From the NCBI GenBank assembly GCA_934045905.1, contig OW203762.1, positions 23,778,345 through 23,842,344 of the forward strand: a stretch of 64,000 nt of DNA, given 5' to 3'. The translations under genes were made by a program, and so were the position numbers. Positions 11,298-17,701 of the stretch are shown here, piece by piece (within the stretch, counting starts at the first letter, position 1; each line of letters starts with the position of its first letter). The DNA comes from Leuctra nigra. Taxonomy: Eukaryota; Arthropoda; Insecta; Plecoptera; Leuctridae. The notes below the pieces were generated by a model. That model saw only the letters and a program-made list of their open reading frames with translations, did no database searches and was not told the origin of the DNA.

Positions 11298-14200
11298 ATT
11301 TTAATTCGAATTTTTTTAATTCGAATTGCAATTTTTTGGGTCCCTTTGAGTTCGAATTAACGAGGGTTTACTGTAATCATCTAATGGATGTGAATTAGTT
11401 TTAAATTTGCTGTTGTTTTGCACACAATCATAATATTATTTCATTAATAATGCATGTATGAATAAATAATGTGTAAATAAAGAGAGTTGTCAATATTTCA
11501 ATGCTGTATTAATCCTCATATAATAATGATAAAATATCTAATATTAAGTCTACGATACTCAAGTCTGCTATACCTATAATTAATTTAAGTGATTACTCAG
11601 TAGGTAGTTGATTGTAATTTTTTTAAAATTATTATTATTAACTACTTAATTATCATAATTTATCTGTATAATGATAATGTAATATTGACCTTGATAATGG
11701 CCGCTAGCCGCTATGAAGAGTCATTGCCTCATCGCTAATCTATAACCTCCATGTTTGCAGCCATTGAAGACCTGCTGAAAGGAGTGTCGGTGACTGAGGA
11801 AGAAGAAGGAGAAGCGGAAGTGGAGACTCTGATCCCGCTGAAGACCCGCTGCCGATCGTTGCGCGAGAAGATGAGCGGAACCAACGCAGTCTACGTGGTC
11901 GAGTGCGATGCCGAGGGCAGGTCGGTGCTCGCTTCATACCTCTCTAGAGTAGTGTTTCATGATGCCTGATGAAGGTTTTGTAACAATGGGGTACCATAAC
12001 ATCCTACATCATCTTAAATATAATCATGACAATTTTCTGACTTAATTAATTTACATTCTTTCATTGGGAAGCCCTTTCAATTTCATTGATCAATATACGA
12101 CTATGGAATGAACTATTTTTGGGGAAAATAAATAGGCAAGAAGCTTAGGTCTCAATACTTTTCTTGTTGAGTGTTTGCATCTTGTATTGAAGTTTGAGCA
12201 GGATAGTATTTACTGTTGAAACCACTTGATTGATCACATAGTAATCAAGTAAGGGCACAAGTCCAAAAATAGTGTAATTGACTTTTTTTTAAATCGGCTC
12301 TTAGCATGTACACACACATTTTAGCAAGAAAGGGCGTCAGTCCCAGTACCTACTCCTAATGGCTAAAATCTGCTCTTAATTTACGAAATTTTGCAGGAAA
12401 GGGCATCCGTCCAGGACAGTTTATCACTGTTACTCTGAATCGTAACAAATGGACTTGTGCCCTTTCTTGAATATGTATGTGATTCACTTGTGGAACCACG
12501 TGACTGATCGTGATGTGTTGCTTGTCACAGGTTCTCGCCGACCCAGTGTTATCCGCGCAAGCCGGAGAAGTCCCCGGAGTGTTGGTGCGTCGACGAGGCC
12601 GGCAACCAGCTGCCCAACTCAACCACGTTCAGCCGAGGAGCCAACATATGCCGTGAGTTACACTCCTTGCTTACTTACACACATACTCCCAGCAAACACT
12701 GGGACATGGCGGGGACGTCCCCGCCACGTCCCAAAGAGGTCCCAAAGAGGTCCCAGGGAGGTCCCCGTTACATCCCAGGGACATGGCGGCCAGGTCCAAT
12801 AACCCCCCCAAACTGCTCCCAGGGAGGTCCCCGCCATGTCCCAGGGACGTCCCAGAGAGGTCCCCGCCATGTCCCAAAGAAATCGTGTTACTGGTGCCCT
12901 CTGTTAGAGAACTAAGTAACTAAATAACAGCCTTTGGCTGATACACGCCTTGGACAACAAAATAAAATTGTAATAAATAATTGATTTCCCAGTCAGTTTT
13001 GATCGGATTTCAATTCTGTGGACGAAATTACAGAGACAATTACAATTATGATTAGTACACCAATACAAATTATTTTACCCCAACATGATTTGAACACACG
13101 ATCTTGTGATTAGAAGGCTGACGGGCTAACCACGGGACCACGGCGCGAAGTGAGAAAGAGGACGCTTTTGAGTAGATTTTTGAAACATTGAAACGGATAA
13201 AAGAAATCTGTTTAAATGTACCTATTGAGATTTCTGGCATAGTTTATGATACTAATCAACATCTTAATTACTGTTACCTTATTTAATAATTACCTAAAGT
13301 AAATTGATTTTGGATACAAAAAGCTATAGTACCTTGGTGTCGTTATCGAAAAGAGATAATAATTCTACAAAAACGGAAATATTTACATGTTCATTTTAAA
13401 GACATTTGATTCAATTACTTTATTCAAATCGGCTTGCTGCAAACGGAATCTAAAACTTGATAAGTCACAAGTTCAACACATTTTCTGAAGCATAAAAAGA
13501 GCTCCCAAAAGGGACCTCCCTGGGACATGGCGGGGACGTCCCAAAAGGGATATCCCAAATGGGACCTCCCAGGGACATGGCGGGGAGGTCCCAAAAGGGA
13601 GAACTTTCAAAAAAAATATCTCCCAAATGGGACCTCCCTGGGACATGGCGGGGACGTCCCAAAAGGGATATCCCAAATGGGACCTCCCTGGGACATGGCA
13701 GGGAGGTCCCAAAAGGGATATTCCTTTTGGGATTTTGGGGACATGGCAGGGACGTCCCTGCCATGTCCCGTGTTTGCTGGGCTGAAGTGGCCTTGTGCTG
13801 ACCTTACATAGTTTTATGCGCATGGCTTCTAGAATTGTCCATGTGGTTTGTACAGATTTGATTGGACTCAAACTCCCGATTTTGTTGACTAACTTCATTT
13901 CTTGCTGTTATGAAAAATTAAATTAGGTACCAATAATCGATATCTACACAAAATTGTTTCTTAAATCCACATGCTACTGATATTTTTTGGATTTCTTTGC
14001 ACAAGTAACCTAGGTACACTCGGCCAAACAAAAATTGATCGTTGAACAAATTTGAATGACTTTTGGGTCATGTCCCATCCAATCAAAGCTTGTTATTATC
14101 ATTGAAATGTGAGGTCACCTACTAGAGTGAGACAATGATATCACTTAGACTGACTTCTGATGGTGCGATCTTTAATTTATCAGCCCATCAGATTTATTGA

Positions 14201-15806
14201 ACGATCAATTTTTGTTTGGCCAAGTGTACATACATATTCATTTTGAGCGGACGTTAATACAAAATTTTATTGAAGAGGTGTTTTGTTCGTTAAAAATATT
14301 TGTTGTTTCTTTTCTTAATTGGATGTTTGCGACAAATTGGATTGTATAACAGTATTTGTGGCTTTATAAAGTATTAAGTTTGATTCTGAACCCGCTTCCA
14401 GTTCCCACACCTATCGAGGCTGTCGAGGTTCGCCTGGGCTTCCACGGCAGCTACGACACTCTGGCCAAGATGCAGATCGAATCCCACGTGACGCGCCTGC
14501 TGACCAAGCTCGGAGCCAAGGTCCGAGACTCCATCATCGAGGTGGACATCCTGCCCGACGCCACATACGTCACGTTCTCCATCGTCGGCAGCAACAAGGT
14601 CGACGTGGCCTATCATCTAGAGGAGATGGTGAGAGGAGATTATTCTATTGATTCAGTTGCTAGAGTTGAAGTAATATTGAGAACATCACCCCTGTACTCC
14701 AATTTCATGTGATTAATTCTCAATTATAGAATTTATTGCAGTGAAACTGGATTTCATTGAGAATGTAATTCACATACCTAATGCTTTTTGAATAAGTGTC
14801 AAAACTATTCCAGTATGAAACGTTGTACATTTTCACTTTTGAATCATGATTTGTAGTACACTTGGGAGAGCCGAGTGATTCACAGAAGATTATGGCCACA
14901 AATACAGTTTGTCTTTCTTATGTCTGAACGCTCAATAGAATGCGCTGTTCGTCAGCTTTTCTGTTCGGCCGAGAAAGAGTACATTTGTAGTCTTTCGCGG
15001 TCTAGCAGAAGAAATGCGAGTGGCTCCGTCTGGTGAGAATTCAAACGCACGCTGGACAGACTGTAGATTTATAAAGATAATTATATAAACCTAGGTACAC
15101 ACTTATTTATTCAGAAGTTGACTGAGAATCTATTCATATTAGACATTTTATTTTTCATTATCTTTATATTTATCATACTTTCTATGATATTCATGTGAAT
15201 CCAATACTATGAAGTAAATTTTCTGCTAATTTAGAAAACTATTTTCTAAACATCTTCCTGTTCTTCAATCAGGTGAAGTCCCAGCTGCTGACCTTCAACA
15301 TCGAGACGGAGATGGAGTGGACGCCGATGGTCGCCGACGTCACCAACTCCCGCTTCACGCAACGCCTCTTGGACAACTCCGAGAACGAAGTGAGCAAGAT
15401 CTCCGAGAACATGATCGCCCTGGAACACCGCGAGGTCGTGTCCGAGTCGACCGTGTCGCTGATAACGCCGTATCAAACCGCGATCATCATCCTCTTCGTG
15501 GCGTCGGCTTTCATCATCTGCATCCTCGTCGTCGTCATCATCCTCTATCGGAAGAAGATGAGCTCGGCTAACTCGGCGGACGAGAGTCAGAAGGCTGCGG
15601 GACTCAATCAGAGGTTCCTCGATTACAGCCAGCCGATCTACGTCGTGTCGATTCCGCCCAAAGACGGGGAGAAGACGGAAGGCATGCCGGCGGTGGAATC
15701 AATCGCGATACCGACGGCGGGGGCAAACGATTACGAGACGTTGAAACGTAACTTGAATAATGTCTTGACAGAAAATACGTCACAAAGCGATGCCAAGACT
15801 ACTTAG
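236..15806 (+). CDS. Partial gene: multi-domain protease-inhibitor type I membrane protein (12 exons, 5' end missing)
   Basis: Join of 236-430, 2522-2693, 3992-4215, 4849-5052, 7025-7189, 7837-8187, 8835-8999, 9552-9803, 11761-11920, 12531-12652, 14402-14628 and 15273-15806. Every junction is AG..GT and keeps phase. The total is 2771 nt: a 2-nt split codon, then 922 codons and a TAG stop. Seen: WAP (about 5-50), Tg-1 (65-130), antistasin-like (130-195), WAP (200-245), Tg-1 (247-319), antistasin-like plus lustrin-type (322-435), Kunitz (438-491), Tg-1 (494-560), acidic linker, Tg-1 (597-669), unknown domain (670-790), transmembrane helix (813-837), cytoplasmic tail (838-922). Family knowledge: these modules inhibit serine and cysteine proteases and occur in secreted or surface proteins. 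Inference: an extracellular protease-control or adhesion protein anchored in the plasma membrane. The signal peptide would lie upstream. No gene symbol is given because the orthologue could not be checked. Confidence 0.9.
432..719. other. Intron 1, left part: nothing recognised
   Basis: AT-rich intron sequence between the first WAP exon and a hAT insertion. The last 8 bases (712-719) are the target-site copy of that insertion. A 66-residue reading frame at 515-715 is hydrophobic low-complexity sequence and is not supported as coding. Confidence 0.6.
720..1603. mobile_element. Non-autonomous hAT-superfamily DNA transposon
   Basis: An 884-bp element with 23-bp perfect terminal inverted repeats that begin TAGAGCCAGTTTTAAATGG at 720 and end as the reverse complement at 1603. 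It is flanked by a perfect 8-bp duplication, CTAATTAA, at 712-719 and 1604-1611. An 8-bp duplication with short TIRs is the hAT hallmark. No transposase reading frame is present. Subterminal CGCGAA/TTCGCG motifs near both ends (747-760, 832-838, 861-893, 1506-1511) may be transposase-binding repeats. Perfect TIRs and target duplication suggest a fairly recent insertion. Confidence 0.9.
1615..2426 (-). mobile_element. 5'-truncated non-LTR retrotransposon (CR1/Jockey-like), 3' end of ORF2
   Basis: On the minus strand an open frame of about 171 residues (1911-2426) reads as the C-terminal part of a LINE reverse transcriptase. It has an RYGIQFWG segment just after the RT core, an [12 protein letters not shown] segment, then [19 protein letters not shown] and [11 protein letters not shown] roughly 290-bp AT-rich 3' UTR ends in a pentanucleotide tail, (CAGTT)n at 1615-1640, the kind of microsatellite tail seen on CR1/Jockey-type LINEs. 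The 5' portion is missing (dead-on-arrival copy). The frame is open over the whole remnant, so the copy is not very old. Endonuclease and most of RT are absent. Confidence 0.85.
2522..2693 (+). CDS. Exon: thyroglobulin type-1 domain (first)
   Basis: Acceptor CTCTTTCAG, donor AAG|GTTTGTG. Phase 1 in, phase 2 out. The translation has the Tg-1 signature: an opening CQYLRDF, then PACHPNGSY, the [14 protein letters not shown] core with CWCV, and GTEIPKTR. The last cysteine comes from the next exon (DC). The donor has T at +3 and is weaker than the neighbouring GTGAGT donors. Tg-1 modules bind and inhibit papain-like cysteine proteases in several proteins; inhibition here is inference. Confidence 0.9.
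2745..3272. repeat. GATA-rich, palindromic TATCTAGATA repeat block
   Basis: About 530 bp of intron is dominated by AGATAA/TTATCT words, many arranged as the palindrome TATCTAGATA. They are dense in two blocks (2755-2905 and 3090-3265) around about 180 bp of ordinary sequence that also has GGGGCG and ACAAGCGAAC words. The layout (repeat-rich ends, unique centre) resembles a DNA transposon with subterminal binding sites, but no convincing TIR or target duplication could be aligned by eye. It could also be a cluster of GATA-factor sites. Confidence 0.5.
3648..3939. mobile_element. 292-bp MITE with GGGGCTGTTCATAAAGTATG termini
   Basis: The left end GGGGCTGTTCATAAAGTATG (3648-3667) is matched in inverted orientation by CATACTTTATGAACAGCCCC (3920-3939). 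The interior is short, G-rich and non-coding. The element ends only 52 bp before the acceptor of the next exon, so its right end sits next to the branch-point region. No clear target duplication was seen. The superfamily is not certain. Confidence 0.75.
3992..4215 (+). CDS. Exon: antistasin-like and adjoining cysteine-rich segment
   Basis: Acceptor TCTATGTCCAG, donor CAT|GTGAGTC. Phase 2 in, phase 1 out. The first cysteine closes the previous Tg-1 domain. The segment [17 protein letters not shown] followed by [11 protein letters not shown] fits the antistasin-like pattern (C-x-L-x-C-x-x-G-F...C-x-x-C-x-C). The segment [20 protein letters not shown] then ends CSPVPAC, a cysteine-rich stretch that recurs in exon 7837-8187. 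Antistasin domains inhibit serine proteases. Confidence 0.85.
4216..4848. other. Intron 3: no element recognised
   Basis: AT-rich intron with a short TTAGC tandem (about 4319-4336) and no feature that could be classified. Confidence 0.6.
4849..5052 (+). CDS. Exon: second WAP domain and start of second Tg-1
   Basis: Acceptor TTCCTCAG, donor AAGG|GTGAGT. Phase 1 in and out. [37 protein letters not shown]. The exon then runs into [20 protein letters not shown], the first half of a Tg-1 module that is completed by the next exon. The WAP and Tg-1 modules are therefore directly abutted with only about 5 residues between them. Confidence 0.88.
5419..6628. mobile_element. 1.2-kb foldback element with about 440-bp inverted arms
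   Basis: 5419-5859 and 6191-6628 are near-perfect reverse complements; differences are scattered single bases and small indels. A centre of about 330 bp separates them. The outer ends read AGTGAGGTGGATTAGC on the left and the inverse of AGTGCGGAGGATTAGC on the right. The arms contain several AAAATGGCGGC words. There is no coding frame. A TA or TATA target duplication is possible but unclear. As RNA this would form a very long hairpin inside intron 4 of the inhibitor gene. Confidence 0.9.
6629..7024. other. Intron 4 remainder: nothing recognised
   Basis: AT-rich sequence between the foldback element and the Tg-1 exon acceptor GTCGTGTGCAG. No element or coding signal was seen. Confidence 0.6.
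7025..7189 (+). CDS. Exon: second Tg-1 domain, second half
   Basis: Acceptor GTGTGCAG, donor GGAT|GTAAGT. Phase 1 in and out. Core: [20 protein letters not shown] then [16 protein letters not shown] and a closing PSCG. This is the canonical Tg-1 QC...CWCV...GT pattern. With the previous exon it makes a full-length module with six cysteines. Confidence 0.9.
7237..7474. mobile_element. 238-bp foldback/MULE-like MITE with about 90-bp arms
   Basis: The left arm from 7237 (CACAGCCATCTGTACAC) is inverted at the right end, which finishes GTGTACAGACGGCTGT. The arms stay paired for about 90 bp, through GTTCCTCCTCCTGTGAGCTG, and enclose a loop of about 60 bp. The flanks GGTGAAAGT (7228-7236) and GGGGAAAGT (7475-7483) could be a 9-bp target duplication with one mismatch, which would fit a Mutator-like origin. 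The element starts 47 bp after the exon donor. Confidence 0.8.
7484..7836. other. Intron 5 remainder: nothing recognised
   Basis: AT-rich intron ending in a pyrimidine tract (TGTCTGTCTGCAG). No further element was identified. Confidence 0.6.
7837..8187 (+). CDS. Exon: second antistasin-like domain and lustrin-type cysteine-rich module
   Basis: Acceptor GTCTGCAG, donor CCAA|GTGAGT. Phase 1 in and out, 351 nt. [20 protein letters not shown] then CRTCEC is antistasin-like. [15 protein letters not shown] then [16 protein letters not shown] repeats the cysteine-rich segment of exon 3992-4215 in better-preserved form. [10 protein letters not shown] followed by [14 protein letters not shown] and a final AVCC matches the lustrin-type cysteine-rich repeat. 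Inference: this exon and exon 3992-4215 derive from one ancestral antistasin/Cys-rich unit. Confidence 0.88.
8188..8834. other. Intron 6: nothing recognised
   Basis: AT-rich intron with no inverted repeat or coding frame that could be supported. Confidence 0.6.
8835..8999 (+). CDS. Exon: Kunitz/BPTI domain
   Basis: Acceptor GTGTTCAG, donor CCGG|GTCAGT. Phase 1 in and out, so one complete domain fits in one symmetrical exon. The six Kunitz cysteines are in place: [27 protein letters not shown]. The [13 protein letters not shown] motif is diagnostic. The residue after the second cysteine, the P1 position in BPTI-like inhibitors, is Arg. Family knowledge associates P1 Arg/Lys with trypsin-like proteases. 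Inference: an active trypsin-type inhibitor. Confidence 0.95.
9000..9551. other. Intron 7: nothing recognised
   Basis: AT-rich intron of about 550 bp. No element was identified. Confidence 0.6.
9552..9803 (+). CDS. Exon: third Tg-1 domain
   Basis: Acceptor TCCTCGACAG, donor TTCG|GTACGG. Phase 1 in and out. [10 protein letters not shown], a basic [12 protein letters not shown] segment, [19 protein letters not shown] and EPVCNF give a full Tg-1 module in one exon, followed by an Arg-rich stretch (QARRRMG) and acidic residues. The donor GTACGG is weak at +4 to +6. Confidence 0.9.
9890..10482 (-). mobile_element. 5'-truncated LINE (RTE-like), C-terminal ORF2 fragment
   Basis: On the minus strand a frame of 155 residues (10014-10481) shows the C-terminal tail typical of RTE-type and related non-LTR retrotransposon ORF2: [39 protein letters not shown], then [15 protein letters not shown] with basic flanks. 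It is 5' truncated at about 10481, inside intron 8 and antisense to the host gene. The GC content is higher than the surrounding intron. Confidence 0.85.
10456..10496. repeat. Perfect 18-bp-arm palindrome at the LINE 5' junction
   Basis: GGAATATAGTACAGTTTG at 10456-10473 is followed by a 5-base loop and then its exact reverse complement at 10479-10496. The left arm belongs to the LINE coding strand; the right arm lies outside the LINE frame. A snap-back at the truncated 5' end during target-primed reverse transcription would produce this. Confidence 0.9.
10599..11373 (+). mobile_element. Internally deleted Tigger/pogo-family transposon
   Basis: TIRs start CAGTAAACCCTCGTTA at 10599 and end with the inverse (TAACGAGGGTTTACTG) at 11373. 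TA duplications lie on both sides (10597-10598 and 11374-11375). Subterminal AATTCGAA/TTCGAATT words repeat near both ends. At 11144 an ATG opens [20 protein letters not shown], which looks like the N-terminal CENP-B-type helix-turn-helix of Tigger/pogo transposases. It breaks after about 24 residues, and the rest of the transposase is missing. A pure A tract of about 35 bases (11259-11295) sits in the interior. Not functional. Confidence 0.9.
11376..11760. other. Intron 8 remainder: nothing recognised
   Basis: AT-rich sequence leading to acceptor CATGTTTGCAG. No element was identified. Confidence 0.6.
11761..11920 (+). CDS. Exon: acidic linker and first half of fourth Tg-1
   Basis: Acceptor ATGTTTGCAG, donor GCAG|GTCGGT. 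Phase 1 in, phase 2 out. The exon encodes [10 protein letters not shown], an acidic run [10 protein letters not shown], then [10 protein letters not shown]...[11 protein letters not shown], which is the start of a Tg-1 module that continues in the next exon. The donor GTCGGT lacks a purine at +3. Confidence 0.85.
11921..12250. other. Intron 9 left part: nothing recognised
   Basis: AT-rich intron between the donor at 11921 and the MITE at 12251. Confidence 0.6.
12251..12465. mobile_element. 215-bp MITE with AAGGGCACAAGTCC termini
   Basis: AAGGGCACAAGTCC at 12251-12264 is inverted as GGACTTGTGCCCTT at 12452-12465. Two internal variants of the terminal word occur in direct orientation (AAAGGGCGTCAGTCC near 12329 and AAAGGGCATCCGTCC near 12399). 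The element ends about 65 bp before the next exon. No target duplication is clear. Confidence 0.75.
12531..12652 (+). CDS. Exon: fourth Tg-1 domain, second half
   Basis: Acceptor CTTGTCACAG, donor TGCC|GTGAGT. Phase 2 in, phase 1 out. [30 protein letters not shown] and a final NIC complete the Tg-1 module begun in the previous exon (QC...CWCV...C). Confidence 0.9.
12688..13781. mobile_element. Foldback element built of GGGACGTCCC-type palindromes
   Basis: The left end CCCAGCAAACACTGGGACAT (12688) is inverted at the right end, which finishes ATGTCCCGTGTTTGCTGGG (13781). The terminal blocks (12688-12880 and 13500-13781) are tandem or nested copies of short words: GGGACATGGC, GGGACGTCCC, GGGAGGTCCC, CCAAAAGGGAT. 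The centre (about 12890-13495) is ordinary AT-rich sequence that carries a tRNA-like segment. Open frames in these blocks are by-products of the repeats. No transposase and no clear target duplication. Superfamily unknown. Confidence 0.75.
13075..13146 (-). repeat. tRNA-like segment (SINE head or tRNA-Arg pseudogene)
   Basis: On the minus strand CCCGTGGTTAGCCCGTCAG, a CTTCTAATC anticodon-like loop and a GTGTGTTCAAATCATG T-arm look like a degraded tRNA with a TCT-like anticodon. The two acceptor-stem strands do not pair, so a working tRNA is unlikely. It lies inside the foldback element at 12688-13781. Confidence 0.5.
14017..14226. mobile_element. Mariner-type MITE, copy 1 of a three-copy family
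   Basis: A 210-bp element beginning CACTCGGCCAAACAAAAATT and ending in the inverse (AATTTTTGTTTGGCCAAGTG), with TA on both sides (14015-14016 and 14227-14228). The interior contains AATCAAAGCTTGTTATTATC. Related copies lie at 32130 and 45962. Short length, TIRs and TA duplication fit a Tc1/mariner-derived MITE. Confidence 0.9.
14402..14628 (+). CDS. Exon: unrecognised ectodomain module, first part
   Basis: Acceptor CGCTTCCAG, donor GATG|GTGAGA. Phase 1 in, phase 0 out. The exon encodes about 76 cysteine-free residues with alternating strand/helix character: [14 protein letters not shown], an amphipathic helix [16 protein letters not shown], a strand SIIEVDIL, a strand [10 protein letters not shown], then [10 protein letters not shown]. 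This beta-alpha-beta-beta pattern could be a small ferredoxin-like or SEA-like fold. No family was recognised. Confidence 0.85.
14629..15272. other. Intron 11: nothing recognised
   Basis: AT-rich intron of about 640 bp. No repeat or coding signal was supported. Confidence 0.6.
15273..15806 (+). CDS. Terminal exon: end of ectodomain, transmembrane helix, cytoplasmic tail, stop
   Basis: Acceptor TCTTCAATCAG, in frame with the previous exon. [16 protein letters not shown] continues the unrecognised domain. A linker follows, then one hydrophobic helix ([20 protein letters not shown]) and the stop-transfer residues YRKK. The 85-residue tail contains PIYVV and DYETL, which could be tyrosine sorting signals of the YxxPhi type, a Ser/Thr-rich C terminus, and a TAG stop at 15804-15806. 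Positive charge after the helix and the cysteine-rich exterior set the type I topology. Confidence 0.92.
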   Translation: MKSQLLTFNIETEMEWTPMVADVTNSRFTQRLLDNSENEVSKISENMIALEHREVVSESTVSLITPYQTAIIILFVASAFIICILVVVIILYRKKMSSANSADESQKAAGLNQRFLDYSQPIYVVSIPPKDGEKTEGMPAVESIAIPTAGANDYETLKRNLNNVLTENTSQSDAKTT

Positions 15807-16003
15807 AATACAGACACAGTTTTTGAAAATACCGTTTTGATAAAATAATAATATTAAGTACTATATTTTTGATGATGTATTTTCATAAATTATTTTTATG
15901 CCAGTGGGTAAACTTAAAGTTTGAGTTACCATATTATTTTAGAATTCGGTGACTACAGCACGATGTGTAAATATGATTCCAAGAGTGCTAGTCACAGAAG
16001 GTA

Positions 16004-16122
16004 AATAAAATCTGTTGATGATTTTAATTATTTCTAATCTAATTATATCCTATCTCGCTTTAAAACACCACAGTCATGGTGAGCTATGTAAATTATTGTA
16101 ACACATACACATTTTGAATAAA
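16004..16122 (+). terminator. Poly(A) signals of the inhibitor gene
   Basis: Two AATAAA hexamers follow the stop codon, at 16004-16009 and 16117-16122. They predict a 3' UTR of about 220 or 335 nt. Confidence 0.6.
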
Positions 16123-16452
16123 ACTACAGTTTCCATAAATTATTTGCATTTTGTGTTCTTATTATTTATCTGGGGGCAGATAATCAATAATCATCAATAT
16201 TTATCTCTGGTCGAGAATTATTGATATTTGTGGGATGTTGAGAAAGATACCATTCTTTATAGGAAAAATCATTTAATTCACAGTAACCAGTAATTTTGTT
16301 CCCTTTTCATATAATACCTATTTCTGCCTTTAGAAATTGTGAATTATTATTTCATTTCTTGTTTTGCATCCATCCTCAAATATTTCCATTAATTTTGCTT
16401 TATTTCAGAAGGAATTGAAGATTCAACCACGGAATGTATTTTAATTCAAAGT

Positions 16453-16496
16453 TAATAAATAATAAATAAATAGTAAATAGTAAATAAATAAATAAT
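16453..16496. repeat. (TAAA)n-like microsatellite
   Basis: Imperfect TAAA/TAAATAG repeat in the intergenic gap between the convergent genes. Confidence 0.85.
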
Positions 16497-16600
16497 TTCA
16501 TTATTTTGGTACATCACTTTTCTGGAAAACTAAATAAACTCGTATTTCTTGGATGACTGTCTTTATCCGTAGTTTTTTGTGATTCTTTGCTGGGCAATGA

Positions 16601-17096
16601 CAGTATAGGAGGTATAAGGCCGAAAGTCTATTTTCTGAATTTGTGTTGCACACTTATTGAATACATAATTATTTAACAGCCATTTGACTGATGTCAACAA
16701 ATAGAGCACCTAGGTACCTAATATTGATTATTGTCAGAACGTACAAAAATGATTGGAGGAAGGCAAATTAATTACTATTTTTTAAGCTCACCTCAAGAAT
16801 CAATGAAATTGTGGAATGGAGCAAAATACCGAATAATCTGCAATTTTAAGATAAGGAAGAATTTGGTTTCGGTTAGTAATGAAGGATTTTTCATATTTCA
16901 TACCTTGGCTGTCCCTGTCATATTATTCATACCTATTTCAAGATTTATTTTAGTACAGTACGCTAAATAGCTTTCAGCTGAATGCATTTTTAGATATGGA
17001 CCCATATTTTTTAGCAAAATTGCCCATAAATTTGTGAGACCTGACCTGACTGGGAACCCTGAATGGACTTCCGGCCTTCTACTTCTCAGGTACAGA
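16601..17096. mobile_element. TIR element, family with AGAAGGGCGAAAGTCCA-type ends, copy 1
   Basis: The left end (GGTATAAGGCCGAAAGTCTA) and right end (TGGACTTCCGGCCTTCTAC then GGTACAGA) are inverted relatives of each other. Related copies lie at 38516, 39312 and 43514; all share a GTGTTGCACAC or similar word and a TTGACTGATG/CAAATGGC-type interior. This copy is longer (about 500 bp) than the others (about 240-255 bp), so it may hold an extra insertion. No transposase. Confidence 0.6.
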
Positions 17097-17226
17097 ATTT
17101 AACCGTGTAGCGCTGAATCTAAAAAAAGCGAATGATTTACCTAACTTATAAAATATAAAAAAAGTAAATGATAAATGCCTTCATAAAAATTGCCCCATAC
17201 CCCAACATATTACCTCATAGCCCCCC

Positions 17227-17262
17227 TTCTGTAACTTCTGTAACTTCTGTAACTTCTGTAAC
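17227..17262. repeat. Four perfect copies of a 9-bp unit TTCTGTAAC
   Basis: Direct count in the sequence. Non-coding intergenic minisatellite. Confidence 0.9.
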
Positions 17263-17387
17263 TGTAGTCTGTATGACTATAACTAGAAATTTTAACAGCC
17301 TGACATCACAATCATGACATCCCTGTAAAATTACTTGTAATGTACATTGAAAACAGACAATGTGTCTGAAATTTCTTTCGATAAGAG

Positions 17388-17444
17388 ATCATTCATTGTG
17401 ATATTTTGGGAAGAGGGAATCATTCATTGTGATATTTTGGGAAG
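17388..17444. repeat. 31-bp tandem duplication followed by a G run
   Basis: ATCATTCATTGTGATATTTT followed by GGGAAG occurs at 17388 and 17419. The second copy runs into a G12 tract. Confidence 0.85.
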
Positions 17445-17701
17445 GGGGGGGGGGGCAAGTACCCTCAGCCACTGTTACTTTGTTCGTCATTAAAAAAAAA
17501 ATCTGAATGATATCAATTCAAGTTATTAGTATTCTAATGTCCTGTCCTACTAAAAGAAATTCAATTGATTGTCGTATTGTAACGATGTAATTGTTTCATC
17601 TAAACAATTGTTTCATTGAGATAGTTCCACAAAACAAGATTATTCGTACTGTACATGAAGAAAAAAATAAAACTTACCATATTCTGAAAATAAAAAAGAA
17701 A

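Noticed and set aside
13075..13146. Functional tRNA-Arg gene
   Set aside because: Acceptor strands do not pair and the arms are degraded. Kept only as a tRNA-like repeat.
12449..13898. Repetitive Gly/Pro/Arg open frames on both strands
   Set aside because: By-products of the GGGACGTCCC-type foldback element.
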